Shown in pieces: positions 16,601 through 23,835 of a DNA stretch of 27,699 nt. Position 1 is the stretch's first letter; every line of letters starts with the position of its first letter. Both the position numbers and the translations under genes were made by a program. The stretch is from the IMG/VR virus record IMGVR_UViG_3300030060_004320, positions 12,196 through 39,894 of that record; one strand, written 5' to 3'. Under the pieces are notes generated by a model, which worked only from the letters and a program-made list of their open reading frames with translations, made no database searches and was not told the origin of the DNA. This DNA is from a virus.

Positions 16601-19600
16601 AATCAGGTAAATTAACTAAAAAATTTAAAAATGCATCAGAAGCAGATAAATTAGGATTATTATTAGCCGATAGATATCCAATAAGGATAGAAGAAATAAA
16701 TGCATTAAGAGGTGCGCACATTAAATTTGAAGATGATGTTTATTTTATAGAATTAACTCGTGGGACAAAAACTAAAGACCCTCAAGGTATAAAAGGTGCA
16801 GCAAAAAATAAAGGCGTAAAAACAGGTAGAATAGTTTACCTTCCAAAATCGCTTGCTTTAAAAATACAAAAACTTGGAGCAAAAAATCCTGCAGAACTAT
16901 TGTTTCCAAAATTTTCAACAAAAGTTACAGGAGCCTTAAAGACAATTCCTGAATTTAAAGGAGTAAAGGCAAAAGATTACAAAAGACAAATAATTACGTT
17001 TGCTGGAACAGATGCTGTTGGTCTTACTCCTCAAGAAAGGTCTGCATTTAATTTAATGGCAGGTCATGCAATGGACGCTGCTTCTTTAACTGAGGCAGAT
17101 AAATCAATCATAAAGTTATATGAAAACAAACAAGATAGAAAAACTTTATTAGCAATACAAAAAAGAGCTTTAGAAAAAATTGCTAATGCAAGAGAGCAAA
17201 TTGAACAAGGTCAATTAGGTAAATTTGAAGAAGCATTTATTGAAGGCATTAAAGCTCCTGGACTTACTATTAAAGATGTTAGTGGAAAACCACCAAAAGA
17301 ATCTGCAAAACAAATTTCCAAAGAAGTTGATAAAGGCAAAGATATAAATAAAGAGTTAAAGAAAAAACTTATTGGTGATACAAAATTAATATTTAGAGAA
17401 ATTACAAAAGATATGAATGCTTCTGATGCAATGGAGATGGCAGATTTTTATGCAAAACAAGCAGGCATTGAAGATGCTGACAATTTTATAGGAAAATTAA
17501 ACATGAATACTCCTTCAGAGGAGATAGCATTATTTGTCAATGAAATATCAAGAGCAGAAACAACAAAACTAAAACAAAGAAAACAATCTGCTTTAAGATT
17601 TAAAAACATTATGATTGCAAAAGATAAACTGGTTGATGCAGGTTATGATGAAAATGCTCAAAAACAGTTCATTAAAAAGATTTTTGATGAGTATAGGGAT
17701 TTACCTGATGACCAAGTTAGTCTTTTAAATTTATCTGAGATACAAACTATAAGTTTACTCGATATCATCAATACAAGTCCTGAATTTAAAACAAGAAATA
17801 GATTTTCAAATATACAAGATGCAATAAACATTGAAAATGTACAAAAAATAGTTAGAGATGTTCCTACACGACAACAGATTGCACTAGAAACTTATCTTCT
17901 TGGTGATGCAACGCAAGGATTTGCATGGCTGGATAAACAATTAAAAACTGGAGGAGTATTAACTCAGCTAGGTTTAGATTTAGCAAAACACTCAGCAATC
18001 GAACAAGATGTAGGTGGTCTTTTAAAAGGTTTTGAAGTTGAGGCATATAAAATTTTACACTATGATGCTGTTGAAAAAGGGAAGTTTGTTACTCCTGCAA
18101 TAAGAAAGCAAAAGAAAGTTTATATTAATGGCAAGAAAATATTTGATAAAGAAATTAAAAATAAGCTGTGGACTTTAGAACCAAAAAGATATCCAAACTT
18201 AAAAAAACATGTAGAAAAACATCCAGAAGATAAAGTAGCAGTAAAACGATTAGAAAATGTTGAAAGTTTTTACAACAATATATATACAGACAAAGGGACA
18301 TTAAGAATAGATACTGTTGAGAGTCAGATTGCAAGAGTATATTACAAGTATACAAGAAAAATTATGGACATGATAAAAATTGCTTTGCGAAAATCCATGA
18401 ATGATGCGCAGTATCAAAAGTTTATAAAGCAAAATCCCATACAAGAAATTATAAAACATTTTTACGTGCCGTATACAATTACAAAAGATTTTAAAAACTT
18501 TTACGACCCTAATACTTTAAATCTTATAAGACAAGAACAAAAGGGAGCTTTGTATCATGCGCAAAAATTAGCTGAACAAAAATATGGGACAGCTAAAGTT
18601 ACTCCTGAACAAATCAATGAGTTTTATGAAAAAGGAAGAGCGTTAGCACGTGCAGATTTGCTTACAATGTCTGACTTTGGTGCAAATATGTTTAATCCTA
18701 AGCATATGTTAAAAAGAAAAATGTATTTAGGAGAAAGAGTATTTATATCAAAAGAAAACAAGTGGATAGACGTATATAATACAGAGTATGATGCATATAT
18801 GCCATCTTATGCAGGAGCATCTGCAAAACTTATAGCAAATCTTGAAGCTTTACCTTTTATGGTAGACATGCCAGGATTAAAAATAAATAAAAACATACCA
18901 AAAATTTTAGTTGATTTATCAAGAGAAAAAGGTGTTATACCTCGATATATACATAATATGATATCTTCTAGGTCTGGTTTAATGACACCACAAGACTATG
19001 GTCCACTTGGATATATTGCTAGATTTATAGGCTCAGGTAATAAATATATATCAAGGGTAAATTTATCTGGTATTGGAAGTCCAGTTAAAAATTTTAGAAT
19101 TGCAATGTCTCAAAATGCTTTAAGGTTTGATTTAAATGACATATGTTATAATGCAGCAAGAGCAATGTCTTTTGCAAAAAGAATGGAAGCCTCAAGAACT
19201 GGATACATGGGGCTTAGTTTGTCAGGGTTGACAGAAGCAGATAATACTTTTGTCAATAAACTGTTTGACGATTTATTTAATACTATGAGATTTCCAACAT
19301 CTGAACAAATTGGTCGTTTAAGTAGTATGTTTTTATCACTACAAAGATTACCAAAATTTGTTGATGATTTGAGATTGCCAAACATGCCTGATGGTTCTGT
19401 TCCTAAAAAAAGAAAAACAGCAGAAAATGAAGCTACAAGTTTTTATAAACTAAGTAATGCTGACATTATAATAACAGATACACCTGGAAGAAAGATTATA
19501 ATTAAAGGTGGGCAGATAGAACTATTAAAAAGATTTGGATTAGCTTCAGCAGAAGTTGATTATACAGGAAGAGAGTCTGTAGGTGTAAAAGGAATAGATG

Positions 19601-21066
19601 TAAAAAGATTTAATAAAGCAGGAGAAGTCATAAAATTTGATGGAGAAACATTTAAACTAACACCTAATGAAAGAGCAAAACTGCAAAGTGAATTAGATAT
19701 TGTGCATTTGCAAATACTACAAATGGCTCATATGCAAACACAAGCATCAACTGTAGATATATTTCAACCAGCATTTTTATTATCAGATAAATCAGGATTA
19801 GTAAAAGCAGGTATGTTATATACACAGATAGCTATGAACTCAACAAATATAATTGTTCAAGCCTTTAAAGATTCTCATAAATCTGGTAACTACCATCGTA
19901 TATTAGCCTATTTAGCAACTGCTTATGGATTAAATGAAGCTGCTGAATATTTTCTTTATGACTTAATGAAAATAAAAACAAGACCAGGAGAACTGGATAG
20001 GCATTTAAGAGACAAATTATTTAGAGGTTTACAAAATGCAGAGGTAGGAGGAATTGGTTCATTTATGTTTGGCATTGCAAACGGTGAGGCGCCATTAGGC
20101 AATCCTTTGTTTCCATTTGCATTTGCTTCTCAATCAGTAGATATATTTAATACTTTATTAGATATTGCAGCATATGGTCTTGAAAAAGGAGACGTAGAAT
20201 TTCAAAAAGTAAATTGGTGGAGAAAACATCTTATAAGAGATAAGAGATATTTTCAATCAGTAGAAGATGCCACTGAGAGTATAGGTGCAGCATATCGTGA
20301 TTTTAAAAGCACTTATCTTAATAATAATCATCCATATAGATTGCAACAAAAAAAATTAGATGATTTAGAAAGAAAATTCTACAAAGATACTCCATTTATG
20401 CAGCCAGAGATTATAAAATATAGTGTGATGACAGGACATTACAGAGAAATAAAAGAAGCATTTGAAAAATCTGGTGGGGTGTTTCAAGGATTCTATAAAA
20501 TGCAACCAGAAGATTGGGACCATTTTAACGATGTAATTATTAATGCGTGGTGGGCAAGAAAAAATCTATATATAGAAGGCGGTATGCTTCCAGACGAATC
20601 ATCTAAGGCAGCATCAAAAGCGATAGAAGACAAACTAATGTCTTTGCATCCAATATTAAATGGACAAGGAAACAAAAAAGATTCTAAGAAATATATGACT
20701 ATAAGAAATGAATATAAAGCTTATGTACAAAAACTAGCATTAGACCAAGGTAAAGATAAAAACTTTTATTGGAGCGCAGCACTAGAACAAGAAAAAAAAT
20801 ACTACCTAAAAATGGATAGATTTTTAAAACAATGGTCGAAATGGATATCCAATCACGACAATTATAAACTTGAAGAAAATTTAAAATATTTCAAAAAGCT
20901 TTATCCTACACGTTGGGACCAAACACTTGGAATCATACCATCAGACAAAACTTTAAAGAAATACAAAGGCAAATTTGTCCCAATAAAGCTAGATTCAGCT
21001 AAAGTTATGGATGCAGGAAGAATTGAAAATCTTGCTCGAGAGTTAAATATGCGTGGAATTAAATAA
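13699..21066 (+). CDS. Giant internal virion / polyvalent-type protein with embedded tyrosine-recombinase-like domain
   Basis: 2455 aa. The gene is last in the internal-virion cassette and sits where T7-like phages have gp16, but is nearly twice that length (gp16 is about 1318 aa). The first ~470 residues mix charged helices with hydrophobic helices (ADPTTLISFMGGYGVG near 235; ASFASSMLL near 410; FTYGATMPLLFG near 440), as in proteins that enter the cell envelope. About residues 480-845 are charged coiled coil. Residues ~846-1150 read as an integrase-type core-binding and catalytic domain (separate entry). Residues 1150-2455 are mostly helical, with a second hydrophobic set near 2030-2150, resembling large polyvalent proteins delivered with phage DNA. 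I see no lytic transglycosylase motif. No clear Shine-Dalgarno precedes the ATG; it lies three bases after the previous stop, so re-initiation is likely. The 3' end overlaps the convergent nuclease gene by 24 bases. Confidence 0.72.
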   Translation: MDFKKDTILSVMKENFPHVGWEDSQYWELARTKFPEFNLPPADSIFVEEEQYTSNPMDIEVTTDSINNFTDSLDYIFENQEKALNDNPPQTYKEYESKYGLTNRIPNIDSPEWKQKTSQIQREQFLENQKKGLELSDVNPLSPITSITEKLFKESKANYISGVGALLTDPESWGGQYVPEARRESIKSALNQTVPALQYREMYGEDLYDVDYSKINNDVKDIILQGIVAMADPTTLISFMGGYGVGVKGAQMTVGKAGSRLLPQVMKWAQKNYPRYFIRGKNLSPSLTERVVKNSGEFINKMATGSIGMGSGSAVIGQFNSRADQRSKRGKYVNGDGSVNFVDTMMDTWEYFKDGAVAGAILHGVATPLAKAQMWTNAKWKMGSRNASVYAGKVLTNPISRNSIIGASFASSMLLDEEYSKQFNDADGNFSYARFAAASFTYGATMPLLFGIRDMVLRPRLKKGLTVRDKNVDRQSRQDRTKTEPVEAEFEVVENNRIAKYDVNNSNTAIVPQNKSVPRLLNRIQNDIIKDIKHESNKSIDIEHSSNEVSKELNRSIKNISEDMGVETPFEFFETDINRQTQALETIDGLKQISTIVRDSFKILNKAGIKNEEGDYVSVDLSKLTDDDIAFLTTVMPVALDSYNGYIMRYYNETIDLNNLTDGQTEYLNRFKEEYKVEELSDAQKTSILKALETKINSYDIIKKNINDTVIEGLAKNEQIPKKKKAVLDESREEVVNADGDIINIDKLEANKYKNEGKVLTVADAKKQGIDINEPEQLATAISRLSRRIEDLGKFVIEIKDEKSKKYKNTRLTDKEIEGLTENIKGDELEKIAKTKSSVAAIKDKLDIAALSEVMTPSYINKYMPFVSKLLKSSNKKSLINITKKDVVNFLDGLIEQRRAKGALAAISTGETTALRRTFKELKDADFIKTHPAPDSILGEYTKKLGEEKAAKTLERPSLPAMEVWFKESGKLTKKFKNASEADKLGLLLADRYPIRIEEINALRGAHIKFEDDVYFIELTRGTKTKDPQGIKGAAKNKGVKTGRIVYLPKSLALKIQKLGAKNPAELLFPKFSTKVTGALKTIPEFKGVKAKDYKRQIITFAGTDAVGLTPQERSAFNLMAGHAMDAASLTEADKSIIKLYENKQDRKTLLAIQKRALEKIANAREQIEQGQLGKFEEAFIEGIKAPGLTIKDVSGKPPKESAKQISKEVDKGKDINKELKKKLIGDTKLIFREITKDMNASDAMEMADFYAKQAGIEDADNFIGKLNMNTPSEEIALFVNEISRAETTKLKQRKQSALRFKNIMIAKDKLVDAGYDENAQKQFIKKIFDEYRDLPDDQVSLLNLSEIQTISLLDIINTSPEFKTRNRFSNIQDAINIENVQKIVRDVPTRQQIALETYLLGDATQGFAWLDKQLKTGGVLTQLGLDLAKHSAIEQDVGGLLKGFEVEAYKILHYDAVEKGKFVTPAIRKQKKVYINGKKIFDKEIKNKLWTLEPKRYPNLKKHVEKHPEDKVAVKRLENVESFYNNIYTDKGTLRIDTVESQIARVYYKYTRKIMDMIKIALRKSMNDAQYQKFIKQNPIQEIIKHFYVPYTITKDFKNFYDPNTLNLIRQEQKGALYHAQKLAEQKYGTAKVTPEQINEFYEKGRALARADLLTMSDFGANMFNPKHMLKRKMYLGERVFISKENKWIDVYNTEYDAYMPSYAGASAKLIANLEALPFMVDMPGLKINKNIPKILVDLSREKGVIPRYIHNMISSRSGLMTPQDYGPLGYIARFIGSGNKYISRVNLSGIGSPVKNFRIAMSQNALRFDLNDICYNAARAMSFAKRMEASRTGYMGLSLSGLTEADNTFVNKLFDDLFNTMRFPTSEQIGRLSSMFLSLQRLPKFVDDLRLPNMPDGSVPKKRKTAENEATSFYKLSNADIIITDTPGRKIIIKGGQIELLKRFGLASAEVDYTGRESVGVKGIDVKRFNKAGEVIKFDGETFKLTPNERAKLQSELDIVHLQILQMAHMQTQASTVDIFQPAFLLSDKSGLVKAGMLYTQIAMNSTNIIVQAFKDSHKSGNYHRILAYLATAYGLNEAAEYFLYDLMKIKTRPGELDRHLRDKLFRGLQNAEVGGIGSFMFGIANGEAPLGNPLFPFAFASQSVDIFNTLLDIAAYGLEKGDVEFQKVNWWRKHLIRDKRYFQSVEDATESIGAAYRDFKSTYLNNNHPYRLQQKKLDDLERKFYKDTPFMQPEIIKYSVMTGHYREIKEAFEKSGGVFQGFYKMQPEDWDHFNDVIINAWWARKNLYIEGGMLPDESSKAASKAIEDKLMSLHPILNGQGNKKDSKKYMTIRNEYKAYVQKLALDQGKDKNFYWSAALEQEKKYYLKMDRFLKQWSKWISNHDNYKLEENLKYFKKLYPTRWDQTLGIIPSDKTLKKYKGKFVPIKLDSAKVMDAGRIENLARELNMRGIK
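16234..17148 (+). other. Tyrosine-recombinase-like domain inside the giant virion protein (residues ~846-1150)
   Basis: The N-terminal part matches the SAM-like core-binding domain of tyrosine recombinases: a TPSYINKYMPFVSKLLK helix, then ITKKDVVNFLDGL, then TTALRRTFKELKDADFI and a following HPAPDSIL linker. The catalytic part shows PIRIEEINALRGAHI (candidate Arg at 996, the box I arginine), a strand pair with ELTRGTKTK and KTGRIVYLP (lysines 1024 and 1041), a box II-like AKDYKRQIITFAG (1091-1103), LMAGHA (GH at 1122-1123) and a candidate tyrosine in KLYEN (1141). Box II usually reads HxxR; here the aligned positions are Lys1092 and Lys1095 with Arg at 1096, so the active site may be altered. 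The GH-to-Tyr distance (18) is longer than the usual 9-10. Confidence 0.68.
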
Positions 21067-21441
21067 TTCTTTAATTGGCAGTAATGCCATCTGACTCATA
21101 TTATCGTCTCCACCCATCACCATTTTTAAATTACCATCTTTATGGCGTTTTTTTATAAAAGCCTTAAGTAAGTCTACCTGGAATATAAATCCGCCCTGTA
21201 TGACACCTTTATAGCTCAATAAATGCACCCATGTGCTTGATTCTGTTGTTGATATGCCTGATGGATAGCCTTTATACTTCAATTCAATAGCAATATTGCC
21301 TGTTGTTTTCCATATATCTCTTTCGGTCTTTACCTCTATCTTATTGTTACCATCTTGCATGTCTTTGACAAAGGCTTCACCTAGTTGTCCAAACTTTAAA
21401 TCTAAGTCAAAACCTTTAGCATATTCTTCTGTTACTTTCAC
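21043..21441 (-). CDS. PD-(D/E)XK-like nuclease (resolvase/endonuclease type)
   Basis: 132 aa from a GTG at 21441, which has GGGAGG at 21449-21454, seven bases upstream. The frame could extend to a TTG at 21507, but no ribosome site is seen there. Core motifs: FGQLGEAF (Glu22), KIEVKTE (Glu36-x-Lys38, the E-x-K of the PD-(D/E)XK fold), TGNIAIE (Glu53) and PSGISTTESSTWVH. This last is a pattern shared by a family of small phage nucleases related to Holliday-junction or flap-cutting enzymes. The first acidic residue of the classical motif is not certain. It is the last gene of the leftward block and its 3' end overlaps the giant virion gene on the other strand by 24 bases. Role inferred: processing recombination or replication intermediates. 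Confidence 0.68.
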   Translation of the reverse strand: MKVTEEYAKGFDLDLKFGQLGEAFVKDMQDGNNKIEVKTERDIWKTTGNIAIELKYKGYPSGISTTESSTWVHLLSYKGVIQGGFIFQVDLLKAFIKKRHKDGNLKMVMGGDDNMSQMALLPIKELFNSTHI

Positions 21442-21448
21442 CCATGTA

Positions 21449-21454
21449 CCTCCC
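21449..21454 (-). promoter_or_regulatory. Ribosome binding site that decides the nuclease start
   Basis: Reading the minus strand, AAGGGAGG stands seven bases before GTG at 21441. This is the strongest site in the neighbourhood and argues for the GTG over the TTG at 21507. An out-of-frame ATG lies between the site and the GTG. Confidence 0.65.
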
Positions 21455-21503
21455 TTTTGTCTGTAGCATTCTCCAAATATTCTTATTATATCTTGTAAGT
21501 ATA

Positions 21504-21659
21504 TCAATCGAACGGCAGATATACTTCTGCGGTAGCCTTACAATTTGAACATGAAAAATTACTTACAATGCCTTCTCTTTCCAAACCGTAATCTTCATAA
21601 TCAAAATCACCACCCCATATCATATCTTCACCACAATGCCAACATTTTAGTTTACTCAT
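21504..21659 (-). CDS. Small zinc-ribbon protein
   Basis: 51 aa from the ATG at 21659, which is preceded by AAAGGAG seven bases upstream. The frame stays open to 21689, but that start lies deeper inside the RuvC gene without a site. Two CxxC knuckles (CWHCGEDM near the N terminus; CSNCKATAEVYLP near the C terminus), spaced by about 26 residues including an acidic loop, form a four-cysteine zinc ribbon. Proteins of this size and plan are common in phages and have no single known role. It overlaps the RuvC stop by eight bases and sits between two nuclease genes, so a role in nucleic-acid metabolism is likely. I cannot be more specific. Confidence 0.72.
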   Translation of the reverse strand: MSKLKCWHCGEDMIWGGDFDYEDYGLEREGIVSNFSCSNCKATAEVYLPFD

Positions 21660-22131
21660 TAAAAAACTCCTTTTTTGCGTAGTGTGCAATCAATATTGCA
21701 TCAGCTGTTTTAAGTGTTACTTTCTTTAATTTAGGATACAACTTCTTTGCTTTTGCCTTAAGCCATCTCTTTCTGTCTGCTACTGGCAATGCTTTGGGAC
21801 AGCCTACCCATTTTATCCAATCGTTTGGCAGTGTTGTATACATCTTTATTTCATATGATGCTGCAACACCAAGCCACTGCCCATAGTTAACACCGTATGT
21901 AAATGCAGCTCTTACTGCGTTACCTGGTCTTGCCCATACTCTCTCCATCAATAGTTTTACATTATCTGGAGCAGTATCTCCTATTATTATCTTAAATGTC
22001 ATAGACATATCTAAAACTTTTTCAGGACATTTATATGCCTCTATATTACCCTCTTCATCAATGACAGTGATGCCACCGCTTTTACCTGGGTCAATTCCTA
22101 TGTATTTTAAGTTGTTCTGGCGCTTTGACAT
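21652..22131 (-). CDS. ruvC: RuvC-type Holliday junction resolvase
   Basis: 159 aa. The N terminus has YIGIDPGKSGG (Asp14), the first strand and acidic residue of the RuvC/RNase H fold. LLMERVWARPG supplies Glu63, and KTADAILIAHYAKK supplies Asp144 at the C-terminal helix. The FTYGVNYGQWLG stretch between them matches the phage RuvC pattern. RuvC-type enzymes cut four-way junctions symmetrically using two metal ions; phage versions also debranch DNA before packaging. Bacterial RuvC has two aspartates in the last motif; here only one is evident, as in several phage forms. The start lies 41 bases inside the helicase gene, behind AGGAG. It fits with the annealase, SSB and exonuclease genes upstream in the same transcript. 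Confidence 0.85.
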   Translation of the reverse strand: MSKRQNNLKYIGIDPGKSGGITVIDEEGNIEAYKCPEKVLDMSMTFKIIIGDTAPDNVKLLMERVWARPGNAVRAAFTYGVNYGQWLGVAASYEIKMYTTLPNDWIKWVGCPKALPVADRKRWLKAKAKKLYPKLKKVTLKTADAILIAHYAKKEFFNE

Positions 22132-23446
22132 CTATCATTTCTCCTATATCATTGTGTATTTTACACTTGTTACCATCATATGCTAAATCAACATCACCGC
22201 TGTCTCCGTATCTAACCTTGCCTGCTGATATAGTTAAGATGTTTTTACCTTTACCTTGTTCTCCTCTTACCTTGTAATCATAGTAAGAAAAGAATACGTT
22301 CTCTGCTACTTGTTCTATCGCTCCACTCTCTGCTAGGTCAGATAGTTGTGGCATCAATGCCTTGCCTCTAATACCTGCTCTTTCTATCATTCTATTTAAC
22401 TGTGATGCAAGAACAACTACAGCATCTGTTTCTTTTGCTAGCCACTTATAATCATTGACAAGCTTCTCAATCTGTAATCTTCTTTGGTCTTCTCTGCTAT
22501 CGCATGCAATAAGCTGTATGTAATCATCAAATATAATGTCAGGCTGGAACTTCTTAACCTCGCTTGATGATGCAGCAAAGTCTCTGACGTTATCAAACAT
22601 CAAGAACCTATCACTTGCATACTTCTTTCTTACAAAAGCAAGAGAATCATCAAAATGTTTCAGGGAGTTATTGTCCCATATATTCTTTCTGACCTGCCCA
22701 TAAGATAGCTTTCCTGATTCCAGACATACAATCTTTTTTACAAGCTCAGAGTTTGGCAGCTCCCTGCTAAAGAATATGGCTTTGTAATCATTTTCTAGTA
22801 TATTGGCAAGCATATTAATCATGACAGTTGTCTTACCATGTCCTGGTCTACCACCTATAATTGTTATCTCTCCTCTTGTAAGACCACCAGAGAACGCATC
22901 AATCTTATGATAGCCTGTCTTAATTAGTTTTGATGTTTTGTTCTTTACACTGTCTACTGTCTCTGCTATGATGTCTTCAATGTCTGTAGCCATGCTGGGA
23001 CGCACGTCCATCAATTCAGACAAGACAGAGTGTGTTTCGCTTATAACTTTATATATATCTTTTTCATTGTCTTCAGCATGCATCTTTATCTCTTCTGCTT
23101 TAACAATAATCTTTCTTAATAAATATTTTTCGTACAGTTTGTTGGCATAAAACTCCGTCATGCCTTTGACGCACGAATCTGAAGTACATCCTGTAATGTA
23201 ATGTTTGGTAAGTCCTTTGTTAATGTCGTCCTGTGTTACAGACATACACACAGTTAAAGTATCTATGGTTTGCTTATCACGAACCATTTGCTTTATTCTG
23301 TTCCACAGGAGTCTAGCTCTCTTCTGATAGAACACACTACTATCAGTAAAGTACCTAGCCGCAGCCTCATATTCCCCTGCATTTGTTATCACAGAACCTA
23401 ATACTGCATCTTCTGCTGTCGCATCATATGGTAATGCATTTTCCAT
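22091..23446 (-). CDS. dnaB: Replicative DNA helicase, DnaB family
   Basis: 451 aa, a full-length match to DnaB-type helicases. The N-terminal domain opens PYDATAEDAVLGSVI, as DnaB proteins do. The RecA-like domain has Walker A GGRPGHGKT (residues 198-206), Walker B PDIIFDDY (302-309), the SQLNR motif (348-352), then LSDLAESGAIEQVAENV, the switch around the arginine-finger region, and a late GKVRYGDSG segment. The hexameric ring unwinds the fork 5' to 3' on the lagging strand using ATP. No primase domain is fused and no DNA polymerase is in view. AGGGAG precedes the ATG. The 3' end overlaps RuvC by 41 bases in another frame. Confidence 0.93.
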   Translation of the reverse strand: MENALPYDATAEDAVLGSVITNAGEYEAAARYFTDSSVFYQKRARLLWNRIKQMVRDKQTIDTLTVCMSVTQDDINKGLTKHYITGCTSDSCVKGMTEFYANKLYEKYLLRKIIVKAEEIKMHAEDNEKDIYKVISETHSVLSELMDVRPSMATDIEDIIAETVDSVKNKTSKLIKTGYHKIDAFSGGLTRGEITIIGGRPGHGKTTVMINMLANILENDYKAIFFSRELPNSELVKKIVCLESGKLSYGQVRKNIWDNNSLKHFDDSLAFVRKKYASDRFLMFDNVRDFAASSSEVKKFQPDIIFDDYIQLIACDSREDQRRLQIEKLVNDYKWLAKETDAVVVLASQLNRMIERAGIRGKALMPQLSDLAESGAIEQVAENVFFSYYDYKVRGEQGKGKNILTISAGKVRYGDSGDVDLAYDGNKCKIHNDIGEMIDVKAPEQLKIHRN

Positions 23447-23467
23447 TTTATCTCCCTATTTTTTTGC

Positions 23468-23653
23468 TTAAAGCTTATTAACTAAAACCTGTATTCTTTC
23501 TTTTACTACGTTAATTAACTTTTCATCTATTATTGTTCCAAACTCAGTAGTTTCGCCAATGTTATTTTGATAGTATCTTAAATCGGCTTTTAACCAATCT
23601 ATAACTTGCTCTCTGTCTGACCTTCCTCGGAACTGTCCTTTGCTTCGTGGCAT
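23468..23653 (-). CDS. Small hypothetical protein
   Basis: 61 aa, with GGAG five bases before the ATG. It begins with a basic stretch (PRSKGQFRGRSDRE) followed by helices (VIDWLKADLRYYQNN; LINVVKERIQVLVNKL). Not recognised. The basic head could touch nucleic acid, but that is only a reading of composition. The start lies 55 bases inside the preceding gene and it ends 21 bases before the helicase start, so the two are probably co-translated. Confidence 0.6.
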   Translation of the reverse strand: MPRSKGQFRGRSDREQVIDWLKADLRYYQNNIGETTEFGTIIDEKLINVVKERIQVLVNKL

Positions 23654-23835
23654 TGATTCTCCGTTTGCGTTATCTCTCTCTTAATAGCATCATAGAGCCT
23701 ATCTGATGCAACCTCGTTTACTTTATACATCTTCATGCCATCCTGAGTAGGATATCCTTCAATCGGCTCACCTTTGAAAAATATACCCCATTCATTATCG
23801 GATAACACTTTAGATAATAGTTCATACACTTTCAT
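23599..23835 (-). CDS. Small hypothetical protein
   Basis: 78 aa from the ATG at 23835, behind a GAGGGA site. The frame is open to 24030, but the extra stretch is Lys/Glu low complexity that overlaps the 108-aa gene, and its upstream starts lack a site. The protein has a compact-looking middle (NEWGIFFKGEPIEGYPTQDG, then YKVNEVASDRLYDAIKREI) and a Glu/Ser-rich disordered tail. No family recognised. It overlaps its neighbours at both ends: 14 bases upstream and 55 bases downstream. Confidence 0.6.
   Translation of the reverse strand: MKVYELLSKVLSDNEWGIFFKGEPIEGYPTQDGMKMYKVNEVASDRLYDAIKREITQTENQCHEAKDSSEEGQTESKL

Noticed and set aside
16234-17148. Standalone integrase gene with attachment site, implying a prophage boundary
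   Set aside because: The domain is in frame within a continuous 2455-codon gene with no internal ribosome site or stop, and I see no attachment-type direct repeat or tRNA fragment nearby.
21076-21089. TGGCA-GTAA-TGCCA stem as a bidirectional terminator between the converging blocks
   Set aside because: Only five base pairs, no T-run on either side, and it lies inside the nuclease coding sequence.
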